A stretch of 64,000 bases of DNA from Parapristionchus giblindavisi (taxonomy: Eukaryota; Nematoda; Chromadorea; Rhabditida; Diplogasteridae). The notes under the pieces were generated by a model, which ran no database searches, was not told the origin of the DNA, and worked only from the letters and a program-made list of their open reading frames with translations. This document shows, piece by piece, positions 1-10,307 of this stretch (its first letter is position 1; every line of letters begins with the position of its first letter). The position numbers and the translations under genes were made by a program. The DNA lies in contig CALSFV010000011.1 in assembly GCA_943737045.1 (NCBI GenBank), positions 1,302,001-1,366,000 on the forward strand. Reading direction: 5' to 3'.

Positions 1-410
1 GTACCACACTGAAACCTACAAAGTTCTGGGAAACTTGTTGAGGTGAAACTGCCTACGTTTTAATCCCGAAAAATCGAGTTGAAGGCGCCGCTTGGAATGA
101 ATTATTATTTTGTTCTCATAATCCCAATGTTTACGAAACTATATTACGCTGAGCAAGCTTACTACTTTATCTCAGTTGAACTTATTGAAACATTTCGATC
201 CCCACCACAGCGTAGCCATCAAGTGCGTCAACGTGTGCGACTAATCCCATTTGCCTTTCGTCTGTAGGAGTCATCTTATTAGACGGCTCTAGGAAATGAC
301 AGAATCGCAGGATGCACAACAGGAAAAGTGGTGTACTCTTTGTAGATCGTGAACTTCCTCAATGACGATATTAATGGAACACGTCATATTTTTCTTCAAT
401 CTCTGGATTT

Positions 411-541
411 GCAGGGTAATATTATAGTAAGTTGCGCGTGAAAAGTACTTTTTACTTTTTATGTGCTATGTCGATATATACGCATCAAATAGCGAAACAG
501 TAAATAAAAAAAGTAAGCTACTTACTATAATATTACTCTGC
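411..541. repeat. 131-bp MITE with ~22-bp terminal inverted repeats
   Basis: The left end reads GCAGGGTAATATTATAGTA and the right end is its near-perfect reverse complement, closing on CTGC. Between them lies about 85 bp of AT-rich sequence. I saw only this one copy in the window. Confidence 0.75.
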
Positions 542-1180
542 CAAATCGGAGATGATCAAGAGCGTATGATGTTCATAATAACGATCCAAGAATGATCAGA
601 CCTTGCATTGTCGTATTTGTTATAAATCAATCAATCAATCGATCAATTAATCTTTACTAGGTTCGATCGAACATTAGTGTACTGGGTTTATGGATTTTTC
701 CATTGGTCAAATGACATATCCTCTTCCTATTCTTTTCCTTACATCATCATCAAACCCCTTTTTACCGTTTACCATCACGCCAACGAGTAGGCGTCTTGCC
801 AACTGGTCTTCTATTGGCATACTAATATGGTAAGCAATTGGTGATAATTCTGGCTCATCGAGAAGTATTCATTATTCGTACTTAGTCTGTCATAAGCTTT
901 CTTCAATCCGCTTCACCCAACCAATCCTTCAAACCAGTGATTTAATTTATTTTAATTTATCATACATAAAATCCCTCAAATTCTTTCATATCTCATATTT
1001 ATCTCGCCTCATTAATTCCTATTTTCGTACAATAAATCTAATTAGACAGACTTACTGAACTTAATTCTAAAAAATCTCTCATGAAGTATAATTGATAAGG
1101 CAACTAATAAAAGAAAGTCCCCATTTGCCCAACTCTGTTACCACTATAGGGATAAAGAGTGCAATGATAATAATATTATC

Positions 1181-1240
1181 ACATTGTACAACACATTTAT
1201 CTTTTCAGCACTTTGTGCAGAAAAGTCAGGTGCAGGGGAC
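1181..1240 (+). repeat. MR6 dispersed repeat fragment, copy 1
   Basis: It shares the block ATTTATCTT.TCAGCAC..TGTGCAGAA followed by GTCAGG.GCAGGGG with 22900-22967, and more weakly with 47448-47509. It is probably the end of one dispersed element whose class I cannot tell. Confidence 0.45.
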
Positions 1241-1689
1241 TCAACTTCTCATATTGTATCTAGCCCAGTTTCATACAAATTATCCCAGACCGCCACTGAA
1301 GAAGTCGTCCAAAAGTACGACTTCTTATGTGGCTATAAAGCAACTCTGAATGGAAGAAAGAACAAAGCCTACTCTTTTATTATTTTGTTTTGCCGCTATG
1401 CCCTATGACGAATTTTGCGCCTAGGGCGTCTGGTCGAACTCTCATTCTCTTATTATCCATCTATCTAAACCATAAATACTGCCTTCAGAGAGATCATAAA
1501 CCTCGTAACCGTAATGAATAATATAGCACATATGGACTGAAATAGGTTCGCAGTCACTTTTTGCACATTCATTATGTCCATTTAGAGGGAGTGCAGGCAT
1601 GATAAACAACCTTTTCAGGAAAATTATTATTATTATATGTTGTCTGACGAGCAGAGATCACGAAGATGAAGAAACCTTTGAGGTTTCGT

Positions 1690-1800
1690 TAAAGAAAACT
1701 CTTAAAAAAGAAAAATATCACAGAAAACTCCTCGTTTTACACACTCTCTCGCGTATTTTCTTTTCTTTTCGCGACTTTGGACACTACATAAAAGAGAGTG
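1690..1800 (-). repeat. MR2 dispersed repeat, copy 1
   Basis: Read on the minus strand, this has the MR2 core: an AAAAGAAAAG tract, then GCGAGAGAGTGTGTAAAAC, then GAGGAG and a T-rich tail. The better copies at 3465-3560, 51540-51640 and 63350-63445 define the family. Confidence 0.5.
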
Positions 1801-2843
1801 AGAATATTGTTTGAATGAAGAAATGCAGACTGGCTGTTCCTTTAAATGATTCCTTTGAAGTTTTTTCGTATAAGTTTCATCTATTACGTAAAGTTTCTAT
1901 ACTTTCCATCATAGACAATACAAATGATCCTTTGGAAATTTGTACAATATCCCTAATTTCGACGCTCCTTTGTCTGATAGTGAGCGGAGTTCACCACCCC
2001 TATCTGAATCTCCAATGTTGAATACCTTGATGTGGATACTAATGGAGTAAGTTTATCACCAATAAACAAGATTTTTATGAAAGACAAGATTGATAGAGAT
2101 CTATCTGAATCTCTTCTTTTTTTTCCATAAAAGACGTTTACCTCCGATCGGTGATCGACAGATTATCCTAGCTCGGAGAGTTATGAATTTCTTTTCACGG
2201 ATCATATTGGAGATTTGGGACTTTGTTGACTAAGCGCTTCCTATGCGATTTCAGGTAAAATTGAGCAATATGAACAATATGAGTCATCCCCAGATTAGTC
2301 ATTTCAACTCATTTTGTAATAGTTCCTTCCAACTATGTGATTCATCTTTTAACGAAAAAACCCTCCTCTCTCATTGTCTGATGCAATTTCCACACGAAAA
2401 GTGCCCTGTTAATCGCATAGTGTTGCCACAGAGTGCGTCAGCGTGTGCGACAAATCCTATTAATCGCTCATCTGTACGATTCGTCTATTTCTGTACGGAT
2501 TTTGGGAAATGACAGAACATTGCTAATTCACTCGATGCACTACAGAGTGACGATGGATAAGTGTATTATGTGAGCAGAAAAACGCGCGAGTGAGTTGATT
2601 GGATTTGGCAACACCTTCGCACGGAAGCATGACAGACGAGAGGCGAGAGAGTGTGGGATAATGAGAGTGCGCAGGGATATAAGATATGGGGATATAATCA
2701 CTAGTACAATATGATGCCACTGCTTAAATGTTTCAGGTGCTTCTCACGTTAAATTTTTTTCCTGACGCTGTTTTGTTATATGGCTATAGATATGATGTGA
2801 TAAAAGTATGATAAACACTTTTCCCATGAAACTTCGCTTCAGT

Positions 2844-2950
2844 TCGAGCAAATTTGAATTCTCCACTCTGGCAACACTCTAGCTTTCTTTGTCTACGAGA
2901 GAGCATTGCCAGAGCGGAGAGTCAACTTGTAAGCTTGGTGTGTGCCTTTT
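2844..2950. repeat. MR1 hairpin MITE, copy 1
   Basis: Both arms are present. The left arm has CTCCACTCTGGCAACACTCT, and the right arm has AGAGAGCATTGCCAGAGCGG with the GTGTGTGCCTTTTA outer end. The left outer end has decayed. Confidence 0.75.
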
Positions 2951-3464
2951 AACCGAAGATGAGAAACGAAGATGCATCTTTGCTTTTTATCCCAGTCCAA
3001 AATCATGAGCTGTCTGCTGTCTGCTAAATTTGTTCCTTGAAATACTTTGATCGAGTTAGCCGAGTTAGACCCACCAGACACATATTTAATTTAGCCATGT
3101 TGCAATTCGATTAACCCATTCACTTCATAGGAACATAGAACCCAAAAAATCCTCCTTTTGCGAGTTTTAAAATTCTCCGTACACTATTTCTTGGTCTTTG
3201 GGGATTTCACAGAAGCTCAAAACAAAATTAACTTGACAAAAATCGCGGTAATTGACCACCTACAATGTTAAATTACTCACTTTTTGAAATATTTTCTAAA
3301 TTGTAATTTAAAAAACAGGAAGAAAACATTTTCGGCCAATGTTCTGCTTGTGGGAGTGAATGTTATGCGTTTCAGATACCCCGCATATTAATTTATTTTT
3401 TATTTTATTTATTAATTTGAATTAGCCTTGCAAACATTCACATCAACTCCAATCTGTAATGCGG

Positions 3465-3560
3465 TGTTCAAAAGTCACAAACAGAAAAAAAAGAAAAAGA
3501 AGCGAGAGATTGCGTGAAACCAGGAGAGTTTTCTCTGTTTTTTAAAATTTTCTCAACTTT
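3465..3560 (+). repeat. MR2 dispersed repeat, copy 2
   Basis: The ends GTTCAAAAGTC and GACTTTTGAA-like sequence (seen as ACTTTTGAATTC) form a short inverted pair. Between them are an A/G-rich tract, GCGAGAGATTGCGTGAAACC and AGGAGAG. The sequence is non-coding. Confidence 0.55.
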
Positions 3561-3984
3561 TGAATTCAGAGGGATTCCATGACAATTAAACGATCACACA
3601 TCCGCAAAAATATTCCTAAAATGGAAAATTATAGACTGTTGCGTTTATGATCGTAGCTGACTAATGGTAGGAGTCTTACGACTCGTTACGAGTTGCGTAA
3701 GTGAAGAGGGACGAGCGCAGTTCCGTCTCCTATTACATCTATATTTCTGGCTACTTTCAGTCATACTTAGTCTATCTAAAGCTGTACGAGCTGTATCGGT
3801 GAAACCTATGCGTGTGTAAGCCTTTGTATCTGTATTTAAGTATGTCTGTTTATCTTTCTGTATGTATGTATTTTAGTCTGTTTGTCGGTATATGAATATA
3901 GACGAATCAAAAATCTCCACAGGACCGATTCCGTGCAGGGCTAGTTAAGAGTTACACCAGACACAGTTATCCTTTTTCAAAGAT

Positions 3985-4115
3985 TCACCCCTAGCTCCCA
4001 AACAACCGCTGCACCCAAAAACCTCCACCGATATCGAAGGACACCATCTACCCCCTCTTGTCATTTCATTTCCTGTTACGCATAAAATGATGAAATAAAG
4101 AATAAAAATAAGAAT
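3985..4115 (+). repeat. MR7: 3' end of a retroelement, copy 1
   Basis: A block with CCACCGATATC, CCTGTTACG and the A-rich tail AAATGATGAAATAAAGAATA also occurs, reverse-complemented, at 21731-21830 and in part at 15555-15600. Shared 3' blocks ending in an AATAAAGAATAA-like tail suggest the 3' end of a LINE or SINE. The class is an inference. Confidence 0.5.
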
Positions 4116-4419
4116 AAGAAAAAAGATTTATGTTGTAATAAAATAATCGACAATGCAAGGACAGACGTTCGCTGACGCAAGGCAGGCAAGCTTGCGTAAT
4201 AAAGGAGTGAACCAGACTTTCTGACGTGGTTCGAGGATATAAACTACAAACTATTAGTGTTAAATTAGTATGTGAAAGCTGATCGCATTCTCAAGAGAGT
4301 TTTTGGCATTAAACCTTGAAAACTAATTCTATCAAGTCATTTAGCATGCCTGTTCTGATATACAGCGTGTTTGCATCTGAACTCTAGTTAGAGGTACAGT
4401 CAAACACTCTTTATCGAAT

Positions 4420-4635
4420 TGCCTCTGGTATTTCAAAACTTAAAGTGTACTTACCATTTTCACATGAAATAGACTTGACTTTATTCTACTTTAAGTGGTG
4501 TATACTGTCCCGCACGTTCGCGTTCCCTAAACGCGAACGTGCGGGACTGTATACTGCAATTCATTTCGTCAAATATTGCTTCAGGTGACTTCATTAAATT
4601 ATTGACTTATGTTTTGAAGTATCATATTATAGCAG
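4420..4635 (-). repeat. MR4 MITE, interrupted copy
   Basis: This is a diverged, reverse-oriented relative of the well-preserved MR4 copy at 34143-34352. It shares the CTCTGGTATTT end, ACTTTAAGT-type blocks and, in reverse complement, the TTTGACGAAATG..TTGCAGTATA core. The core is split at its TATAC by a small palindrome (4503-4551). Confidence 0.6.
4503..4551. mobile_element. Mini-foldback derivative inserted in MR4
   Basis: A near-perfect palindrome made of GTCCCGCACGTTCGCG, a TTCCCTAAA spacer and the reverse complement of the arm. The arm and spacer equal the terminal inverted repeat of the ~590-bp foldback at 31608-32199. The flanks carry TA/TATA on both sides, which is compatible with a TA target duplication of the Tc1/mariner type. 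Confidence 0.75.
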
Positions 4636-5261
4636 CGTTTCCGGTGTCAACAAATTGGGACCTTATTTCTTTAGTTATTCTTCTTTCACTTTCTTTTGAT
4701 TAGATGATGATCAGACATAGACTAATCACAGACTATAACTAAATGCCGAATTTAATGGCGCCGCAACGACCTTACTTTGTGACGTCATTAGCTTAAATTA
4801 AATCAAGATGATTAATTGTGCAAAAGCGCATCGTCAAAATTCCTCTAAGCAGCGTAAAACTTACATCATTCCATAATTTGATTAACAAAGCGAAGCTTGG
4901 ACAAAACAAATTATATCTGTATTTTTGAAAGGCTAAATCCAACTAAATATAGCGCTCACATGATAAGATTAATGAAGGATTATTGTTAAATGTTTATCTT
5001 TTCTGAAAAGTACTCTGAAGACTCTAAAGATCGACTCCAGCGCTAAACTTGGATCATCTATGGATACCGTAATCTTCCACGCGAAAACACTTCCGTCCCC
5101 TGGACGAGATTGGAATGGAAGAGATTTTACGGAAATATCTCATTGATGAAAGATTAGTCGCTTAAGCTTAGACGATGTTCATAGCTCACACTATTTCCTC
5201 GGTCCATTCAATTCTTGCTGCGCATATTCTGAGAATTTGGGCGACTTCTGGCTTTTTATTT

Positions 5262-5345
5262 AGAGCTACACCAGAGCTAATTGGAAACATTCCGCTCCGG
5301 CAATACTCTCTCGCTTTCTTTGTCGACGAGACTCGGGTATTCCTT
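5262..5345. repeat. MR1 hairpin MITE, copy 2 (right arm lost)
   Basis: The left outer end (ACACCAGAGCTAATTGGAAA) and the central CTCTCTCGCTTTCTTTGTC block are present. The right arm degrades after GACGAGAC. Confidence 0.6.
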
Positions 5346-5987
5346 TAAGCTGAGAAAGATCTTGTGAGTGGGCTCACGGTCTAGGCTTCTCGCAAATCGT
5401 ATCATTCATCCTATCAGGCTAGCTTATCGAGTAATTGTAGTTTTCTTCGAAAATGAAGTTCTATCATTTGGATCATTACGGCGCTTATGCTACTAATACT
5501 TTACTGCATCTGACAAAACATTGCATCTGCGTTAATTTCATAATTAAATTGGTTTTTAAATGATTCGTCGGTCGCGGAAATTGTTTGGTCAAATTCTGAA
5601 TATTGCATGCACATATATTAGTAACGAGTGGGCGCGCATGTAAATATTATAGATGCTTCCCTCGCCAACGGCGATATCATAATGTTCGGAAAGTCGCGTT
5701 CGCGAAGAATATACCTTGGCGACGTGAACTCGAAACGGAACGTCTTCGATAGTCACGAAAAGAAAAGCACGCGACGAGAGCGTGTCCAACCAGTAGTTTC
5801 CTTCCATCTACTTTTGTAGACACATTTAGAATGCACAAAGTGCGTTGGTTGTTGAGTGGAAGTGAACGCCCACCAGCAAGATGAACCCATCTTCAAGTGA
5901 ATCATCGGACCAACTTTATTTAGACAAGTAAAAAAGTCGTGAATAGTCAACCATGCACATCAGAGCCTACTCTTGATAAATGGATTT

Positions 5988-6105
5988 TAAAGGCATATCC
6001 CGAGCTTTTTCAAACTCTCCGCTCTGACAATGCGCTTTCACTTTATTTCTAGGAGAGAGTGTTGCGAGAGCGGAGACTAATATGAGCTCGTGGTGTGCCG
6101 TTAGG
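5988..6105. repeat. MR1 hairpin MITE, copy 3
   Basis: Near full length, from AAAGGCATATCCCGAGC to GCTCGTGGTGTGCCGTTA. The arms carry CTCCGCTCTGACAATGC and GTTGCGAGAGCGGAGA. Confidence 0.75.
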
Positions 6106-6754
6106 TGAAAATTGAAAAGAAAGACCTTGAACACATGTATGATAAATAAAATAAAATAAATAGCAATATTCCTATACTTCGATTTCCGTCCTTTTCAACA
6201 TGAAAATATAGACCTCGGGTCCAAATTCCAACCCTTTTGATTGTTGAATCACACCCTCTATGAATCGCAATCTGATTGGCAACGGATTAGCACAGACACG
6301 GAAGAGTGTTGTAACGACCATGATATCATCTCTAGTATGCGGTCGGAGCCATGACTATGGTGTAGTCTTCCACAATGAAAGTAGAGTATTCCGCTAGTGT
6401 GGAGTATACTCGTTAATTTGTGGACTTCAACCGATTCGTTTTCTTGTATGCAACCGACTCGTGCCTTCAACCGATTCCAGATTTCAACCGATTCTGGCCT
6501 TCATAGTCTCATTACCAATCCACTTGTCTGACGATGGAAACAAAGCATAACTATAAGTATTTATCCACCTTTATTACACATATATATATAATCATGAAAA
6601 ATATAATGATGACAAATGGACCAAAACACGAGAGAATGCGACTCGATCATGTTTTGTTCATTGTTCCACACATCCAAAGCTTAATATTGAGAATGGTTAA
6701 AGTGATATGAGATCCACAAAATCAGACGGACAAGACGACAATGGTAAGCTCATT

Positions 6755-7000
6755 TCGGGAATGGAGGTGGGGGTGGGGGTCAGGAAAGGGGCGGGGCTAT
6801 GTAAAATCAACACTACCACTCTGATTTTGTGGCACACTCTTAGTATAAACTACAATGTTCGCACAAAATGGATACGGTAACGGGGAGTTAGGTCAGGGGG
6901 CGGTTACGATAATACTATGTTAAAATGTAAATGGGTACGGTAGCGGGTACGTTGGGTTACGGTAGCCTACAGGGGGTGGGGGTTGGGGGAATAAGTAAAG
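6755..7000 (+). repeat. G-rich stretch with quadruplex-type runs
   Basis: Two clusters of four or more G-runs are present, around 6767-6797 (GGTGGGGGTGGGGGT, then GGGGCGGGG) and around 6970-6990 (GGGGGTGGGGGTTGGGGG). They lie downstream of the 7TM gene's stop codon. No gene is visible in the stretch. Confidence 0.6.
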
Positions 7001-7215
7001 TGTAGTAGAGTAATATGAAAGTGTCAGCGTTTATATGTGAGATACTTTGGATGATGAAAGAGGCGGAGATCATGTGCAATGATGATTAAGGAATGCGATA
7101 ATAAGCTAGAACATATGAGATCATACAGTATCAATGCACGGGTTACGGTAAGTACGGTTGGTCAACCATGTTACGAAGGATTACGGTAGCGCCTACAGAA
7201 TTAAGTCAAAACTGT

Positions 7216-9293
7216 CTAGTAAACGTGGACTACGCCGATCTTCGCCAGCAGGAAGGAGATTCGTTGCAGGAGATAGTAACAGACGATCTTGGAAAGGAGT
7301 ACGAGGGTCGTACACGATCCCACCATCGACAGTAGCACTCGAGCATAGCTACGATTGAATATGTAGAGGTACGGCGCGAACGAGAGCACCTGAACATCAA
7401 TTGGTTTGAATTTGAATTTTGGCGCGAAAGCAAGAGTAAGCTAGCGTACATGAGGAACGACGAAGGCGATCGATAGCAGGACCAGATTTCTCTTGAGCTG
7501 AGATACCGTACCCGATGCGTTGGGCGACGACGTACTGTAAAGGATCTTATTGATTGACCGTATTGTGGTGTGGCTACCGTATACCTGATCAACTCATTGG
7601 CCTCCGTGGGCAGCGTGTTGTAGGCGACGGATTGCGAGATGCGGTGCGTGGTGTAGGCGACGAGTACTGACGGGAGGAAGATGGCGAAGATCGACTGCAT
7701 CAGCGAGATGTACTCGAGCACTTTGAGGGAGAAGTTGGGCTGAAGAGGTATGATTAGTTTATGACTTAAGGTCTTAAGGTCTTAAGGACTTAAGTTCTTA
7801 AGGTCTTAAGGTCTTAAGGTAAGTATACTTACCACGGGGTGGTATTCGAATCTGTCTCCGCACTTGTACGTGCTCTTGTTGGTGTAGGTGAAGAAGGACA
7901 CGGCTCCGATGGCCAGAGCGAAGAGGAATATGGCAACATAGACAACAATCTGGCGACGGACCGACGAGATGATCTTAACATATGACTTATGACTTAGCGA
8001 ACGTACTTAGGACTTATCTATCGTACTTAACCGACTTAGTAGTCAGGGTCGCGGTTAGGCTAAGGTTTCTGCTTTGTGGTTTCATTTCGCTTGACTCTAG
8101 CATCACTTCCATTATTACAACAATTGCATGGTTGTCGTGAGCGAGGGGGCGGGGTGTGGCTAGACGCTAGAGGTAGAGACAGATGTAGAGGTAGAGGGTG
8201 AGGGGAAGGTAGAGGTAGAGAGAGGTAGAGTTAGAGAAGGCAGAGGGAGAAAATAATCAACAAGCGAGGGTGTATACAATTCGTAATCAATTATCTACGC
8301 GTGACTAATCAGCGCGAGTGTAACTTTCGAAAATGAGAGAAAAAGTCATGCGAAACTCAACGAAACATTAAAAGAACAGGTGGCGCGATGACGTCATAGC
8401 CGGGTTCGGCGAGCTCTGGAGCTATTCCCCGGAGCACGTCTAGGAGCTTATAGAGAGATCTTACTCACCTCCTTGGTCTTCTCGTTCTTGGTAAACAGCA
8501 AGAACTCGTAGCATATGAAGGCGGTCAGGAACGAATCAAACACGGACAGAACGTTCGCGACTCCCGTGTGCGGAATGACATAGTCAAAGTAGAAACGCCT
8601 AAATGATTACGGTAAATCAGGGGTTACGGTAGGCCGGTTACGGTACCTGAACCAGGCGTCGGCGTAGAAGCCTCGATGGGGAATGAGCATTTGCGGCACA
8701 AAACTGGTGAAGAGGACTAGCTCAACGAGGCCGAGAATCAGCAGCGAGAGTTGCGACTGTAAACATGCGAAATTGAAATTGAAATGAGGGAACAAGAGAT
8801 CAAAGTACAAAGATCGCAGATCAAAGATCAACAAGCAACAGCAGCAAAACGATTAAAAACAAAGTAGACTGCAGGCTGTGAATCAAGACCGAGCGGCAGA
8901 GATCAAAGATCAAAATATAATAGAAAGATCAAAGATCAAAGATCATACCACGTTCCTCATGCCCGTTCGCATTTGCTTCCACGTTTTGTAGATGACAAGG
9001 GTGAACATGACAATGCATCCCACGGGGAAGGCGTACCTAAACAACTTAGGATAATTAGGAATCCTTAAAGATTAAAGGAACACCAAAAGCTAATTTGAAA
9101 CTCTCCACTCTGGCTATCTTTATTTGCGAGAGAGTGTTGCCAGTGCAGAGAGTGAAATTAGTTTAGGGAGTTAATTAAGTACTTATTAAATCATAAGTGC
9201 TAAGAAACCGTACCCTTGCAGGGACTGATCCCAGTCGGAGATAAACCGCAACGGTCCTCTCACACATGCTTTTTCATTGGTTGACTGGGACAT
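7216..9293 (-). CDS. Seven-transmembrane receptor (rhodopsin-like GPCR), 319 aa, 8 exons
   Basis: Predicted membrane receptor for an unknown ligand, coupled to G proteins if it behaves like its class. Coding exons on the minus strand are 9293-9214, 9036-8952, 8756-8647, 8598-8469, 7973-7833, 7739-7585, 7534-7450 and 7389-7216. All donors are GT, all acceptors AG, and every junction keeps phase to a TAG stop. Seven hydrophobic helices are visible, at roughly residues 28-45, 57-80, 98-125, 140-163, 185-215, 245-270 and 278-305. The TM3 end reads CYEFLLF where class A receptors usually have an E/DRY motif. The second extracellular loop has one Cys (YKCGD) and an NKS glycosylation site, but I see no partner Cys at the start of TM3. 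The start follows a TTTCAG acceptor at 9308, consistent with spliced leader addition. Introns carry CTTAAG, GATCAAA and TTACGGTA motifs, and intron 1 holds an MR1 copy. It could belong to a nematode chemoreceptor or a neuropeptide receptor family; I cannot tell which. Confidence 0.85.
7740..7832. repeat. CTTAAGG-type motif array in 7TM intron 5
   Basis: The intron contains about seven close copies of TCTTAAGG or ACTTAAG in a row. The same palindromic core recurs in introns of the 52-55 kb genes. Confidence 0.7.
7974..8468. other. Long intron 4 of the 7TM gene, with low-complexity tract
   Basis: A 495-bp intron with scattered GACTTA motifs near its 3' side. At about 8160-8250 there is an AGAGGTAGAG-type purine tract, and the rest is unique sequence with no further exon that I can support. 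Confidence 0.7.
8757..8951. repeat. GATCAAA-type motif array in 7TM intron 2
   Basis: Nine or so copies of AAAGATCAAAGATCA-like units occupy most of this intron, up to the donor side of exon 2. The reverse form (TTTGATCTTTGATC) recurs in introns of the DB and degenerin genes. Confidence 0.75.
9073..9170. repeat. MR1 hairpin MITE, copy 4 (in 7TM intron 1)
   Basis: It runs from AAAGGAACACC and CTAATTTGAAACTCTCCACT to GAGTGTTGCCAGTGCAGAGA. It lies wholly inside the first intron (9037-9213). Confidence 0.75.
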
Positions 9294-9307
9294 TGTGTGT
9301 ATTTTGT

Positions 9308-9314
9308 CTGAAAG
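9308..9314 (-). promoter_or_regulatory. Acceptor before 7TM start, possible trans-splice site
   Basis: On the minus strand CCTTTCAG lies 14 nt before the ATG at 9293. No upstream coding exon joins it, so it is either a spliced leader acceptor or the end of a 5' UTR intron. Confidence 0.5.
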
Positions 9315-9494
9315 GAGCAAACTAGACTGAATCATAGCAATATCATAAAGGAAATGGTAAACAACAAGCGACCAATCGACGATCTATTCAATCAATAAAC
9401 GGGATGGTACAGAGATGGGAGAGGGCACAGAGACAGGAAGGGACAGAGAGACTCTAACTAGAGATATGCCCCGCAACCTCCCCCTCGGGAGAGG

Positions 9495-9502
9495 CTTATA
9501 TA
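9495..9502 (-). promoter_or_regulatory. TATA box for the 7TM gene
   Basis: The minus strand reads TATATAAG in a GC-rich setting (CCGCCG on its 5' side) about 200 bp upstream of the 7TM start codon. The position and sequence fit a core promoter; no other gene nearby could use it. Confidence 0.45.
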
Positions 9503-9959
9503 CGGCGGCCTTCAGAAGCCCGACGGAAGCCCCGCCTTTCATTCAAACTCCGCCCACTTTGCTCTCTCAACAGGAATCACGAGAGGTGGAGAGAATTCAG
9601 AAGGCCTTAGGCCATGCCCCCTTTTCCAGGAGTTGGACCCAACGTACCGTATGTTTGGCAATACAAAATTTGTATTAATGAACCAGGAAATGAATGACAT
9701 CATGAGTCAAAGGGCATAGGAAGATCTCTTAAGACATATGGCAGCTCTTGGATAGACAGGAGAGAGCACAGAAAAATACACGTAGACAAATCATGTTGTA
9801 AGTTGTGACCACACGTGATTATATAGAGTAGGCGAAGAACGTTCATTTGGGAGATCACAGACAAAGACCAGTGGTCCCCGGGTGACAGAAAAGGGCGAAC
9901 CATTTTTTTAAATATATTTCTCTCCAACATTAACTCTCTGAACTCCCATCCAAGATGAG

Positions 9960-9990
9960 TTTATTATTATTATTATTATTATTATTATTT
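9960..9990. repeat. (ATT)n microsatellite
   Basis: About ten ATT units in a row, with no gene association. Confidence 0.85.
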
Positions 9991-10046
9991 GATACACCCG
10001 TGACAGGTGCGACAGGGAATACATGGACTTGGAGGGGTGAAATAGC

Positions 10047-10307
10047 ATGCGAAATGAGGAGAAGTTTCCGATGTTCGTCGAAGACATTGGTGTGAGAAAG
10101 ATCACAGGATTTCGCGGAAAAGGTGAGCTGTGCGGATGTGTCGTAGGCAAATACTATTATGTAATTATGTAATTTTGCATATTGACAGGAAGATGGTCGA
10201 AAGATTCAGGCCATCCAAACACACCATTCGCGGAATTCCGTCCCCGTGTTCCTTGTGATATGCAGACAGACGGTAGTCGGACTAGTGATCTTTCGCGCGG
10301 AAATTGA
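10047..10307 (+). CDS. Possible small two-exon gene, 64 aa
   Basis: Exon 1 (10047-10122) starts MRNEEKFPMFVEDIG and ends at a good donor (AAAAG then GTGAGC). A 66-nt intron ends in TTGACAG, and exon 2 (10189-10307) closes in phase on TGA. The product has no signal peptide, no membrane segment and no domain that I know. A second frame through exon 2 is open for 58 codons (10189-10362, ending PKLCLI), and the minus strand is open too. So either frame, or neither, may be used. A chance arrangement is possible. Confidence 0.25.

Larger units (their letters stand above)
1..7215. other. Gene-free left flank, repeat-rich
   Basis: I see no supportable protein gene here. The stretch holds short inverted-repeat elements listed separately, a run of ATCA units at about 618-652, and from about 6755 to 7200 a G-rich block followed by many TTACGGTA motifs. 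Short reading frames at 5589-5819 on both strands overlap each other and have no recognisable domain. Intervals such as 542-1180, 2951-3464 and 4631-5261 hold nothing that I can identify. Confidence 0.6.

Noticed and set aside
618..652. ATCA run as a possible telomere or LINE tail
   Set aside because: It is too short and irregular for a telomere. A LINE tail is possible, but no RT sequence adjoins it.
5589..5950. Overlapping open frames on both strands, one with a faint VHVAKVYSS pattern like a BTB domain
   Set aside because: No complete domain, no partner exons, and both strands are equally open, which suggests local composition.
9415..9678. 87-codon plus-strand frame upstream of the 7TM gene
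   Set aside because: It overlaps the likely promoter and TATA box; the composition is low-complexity at its start and no domain is visible.
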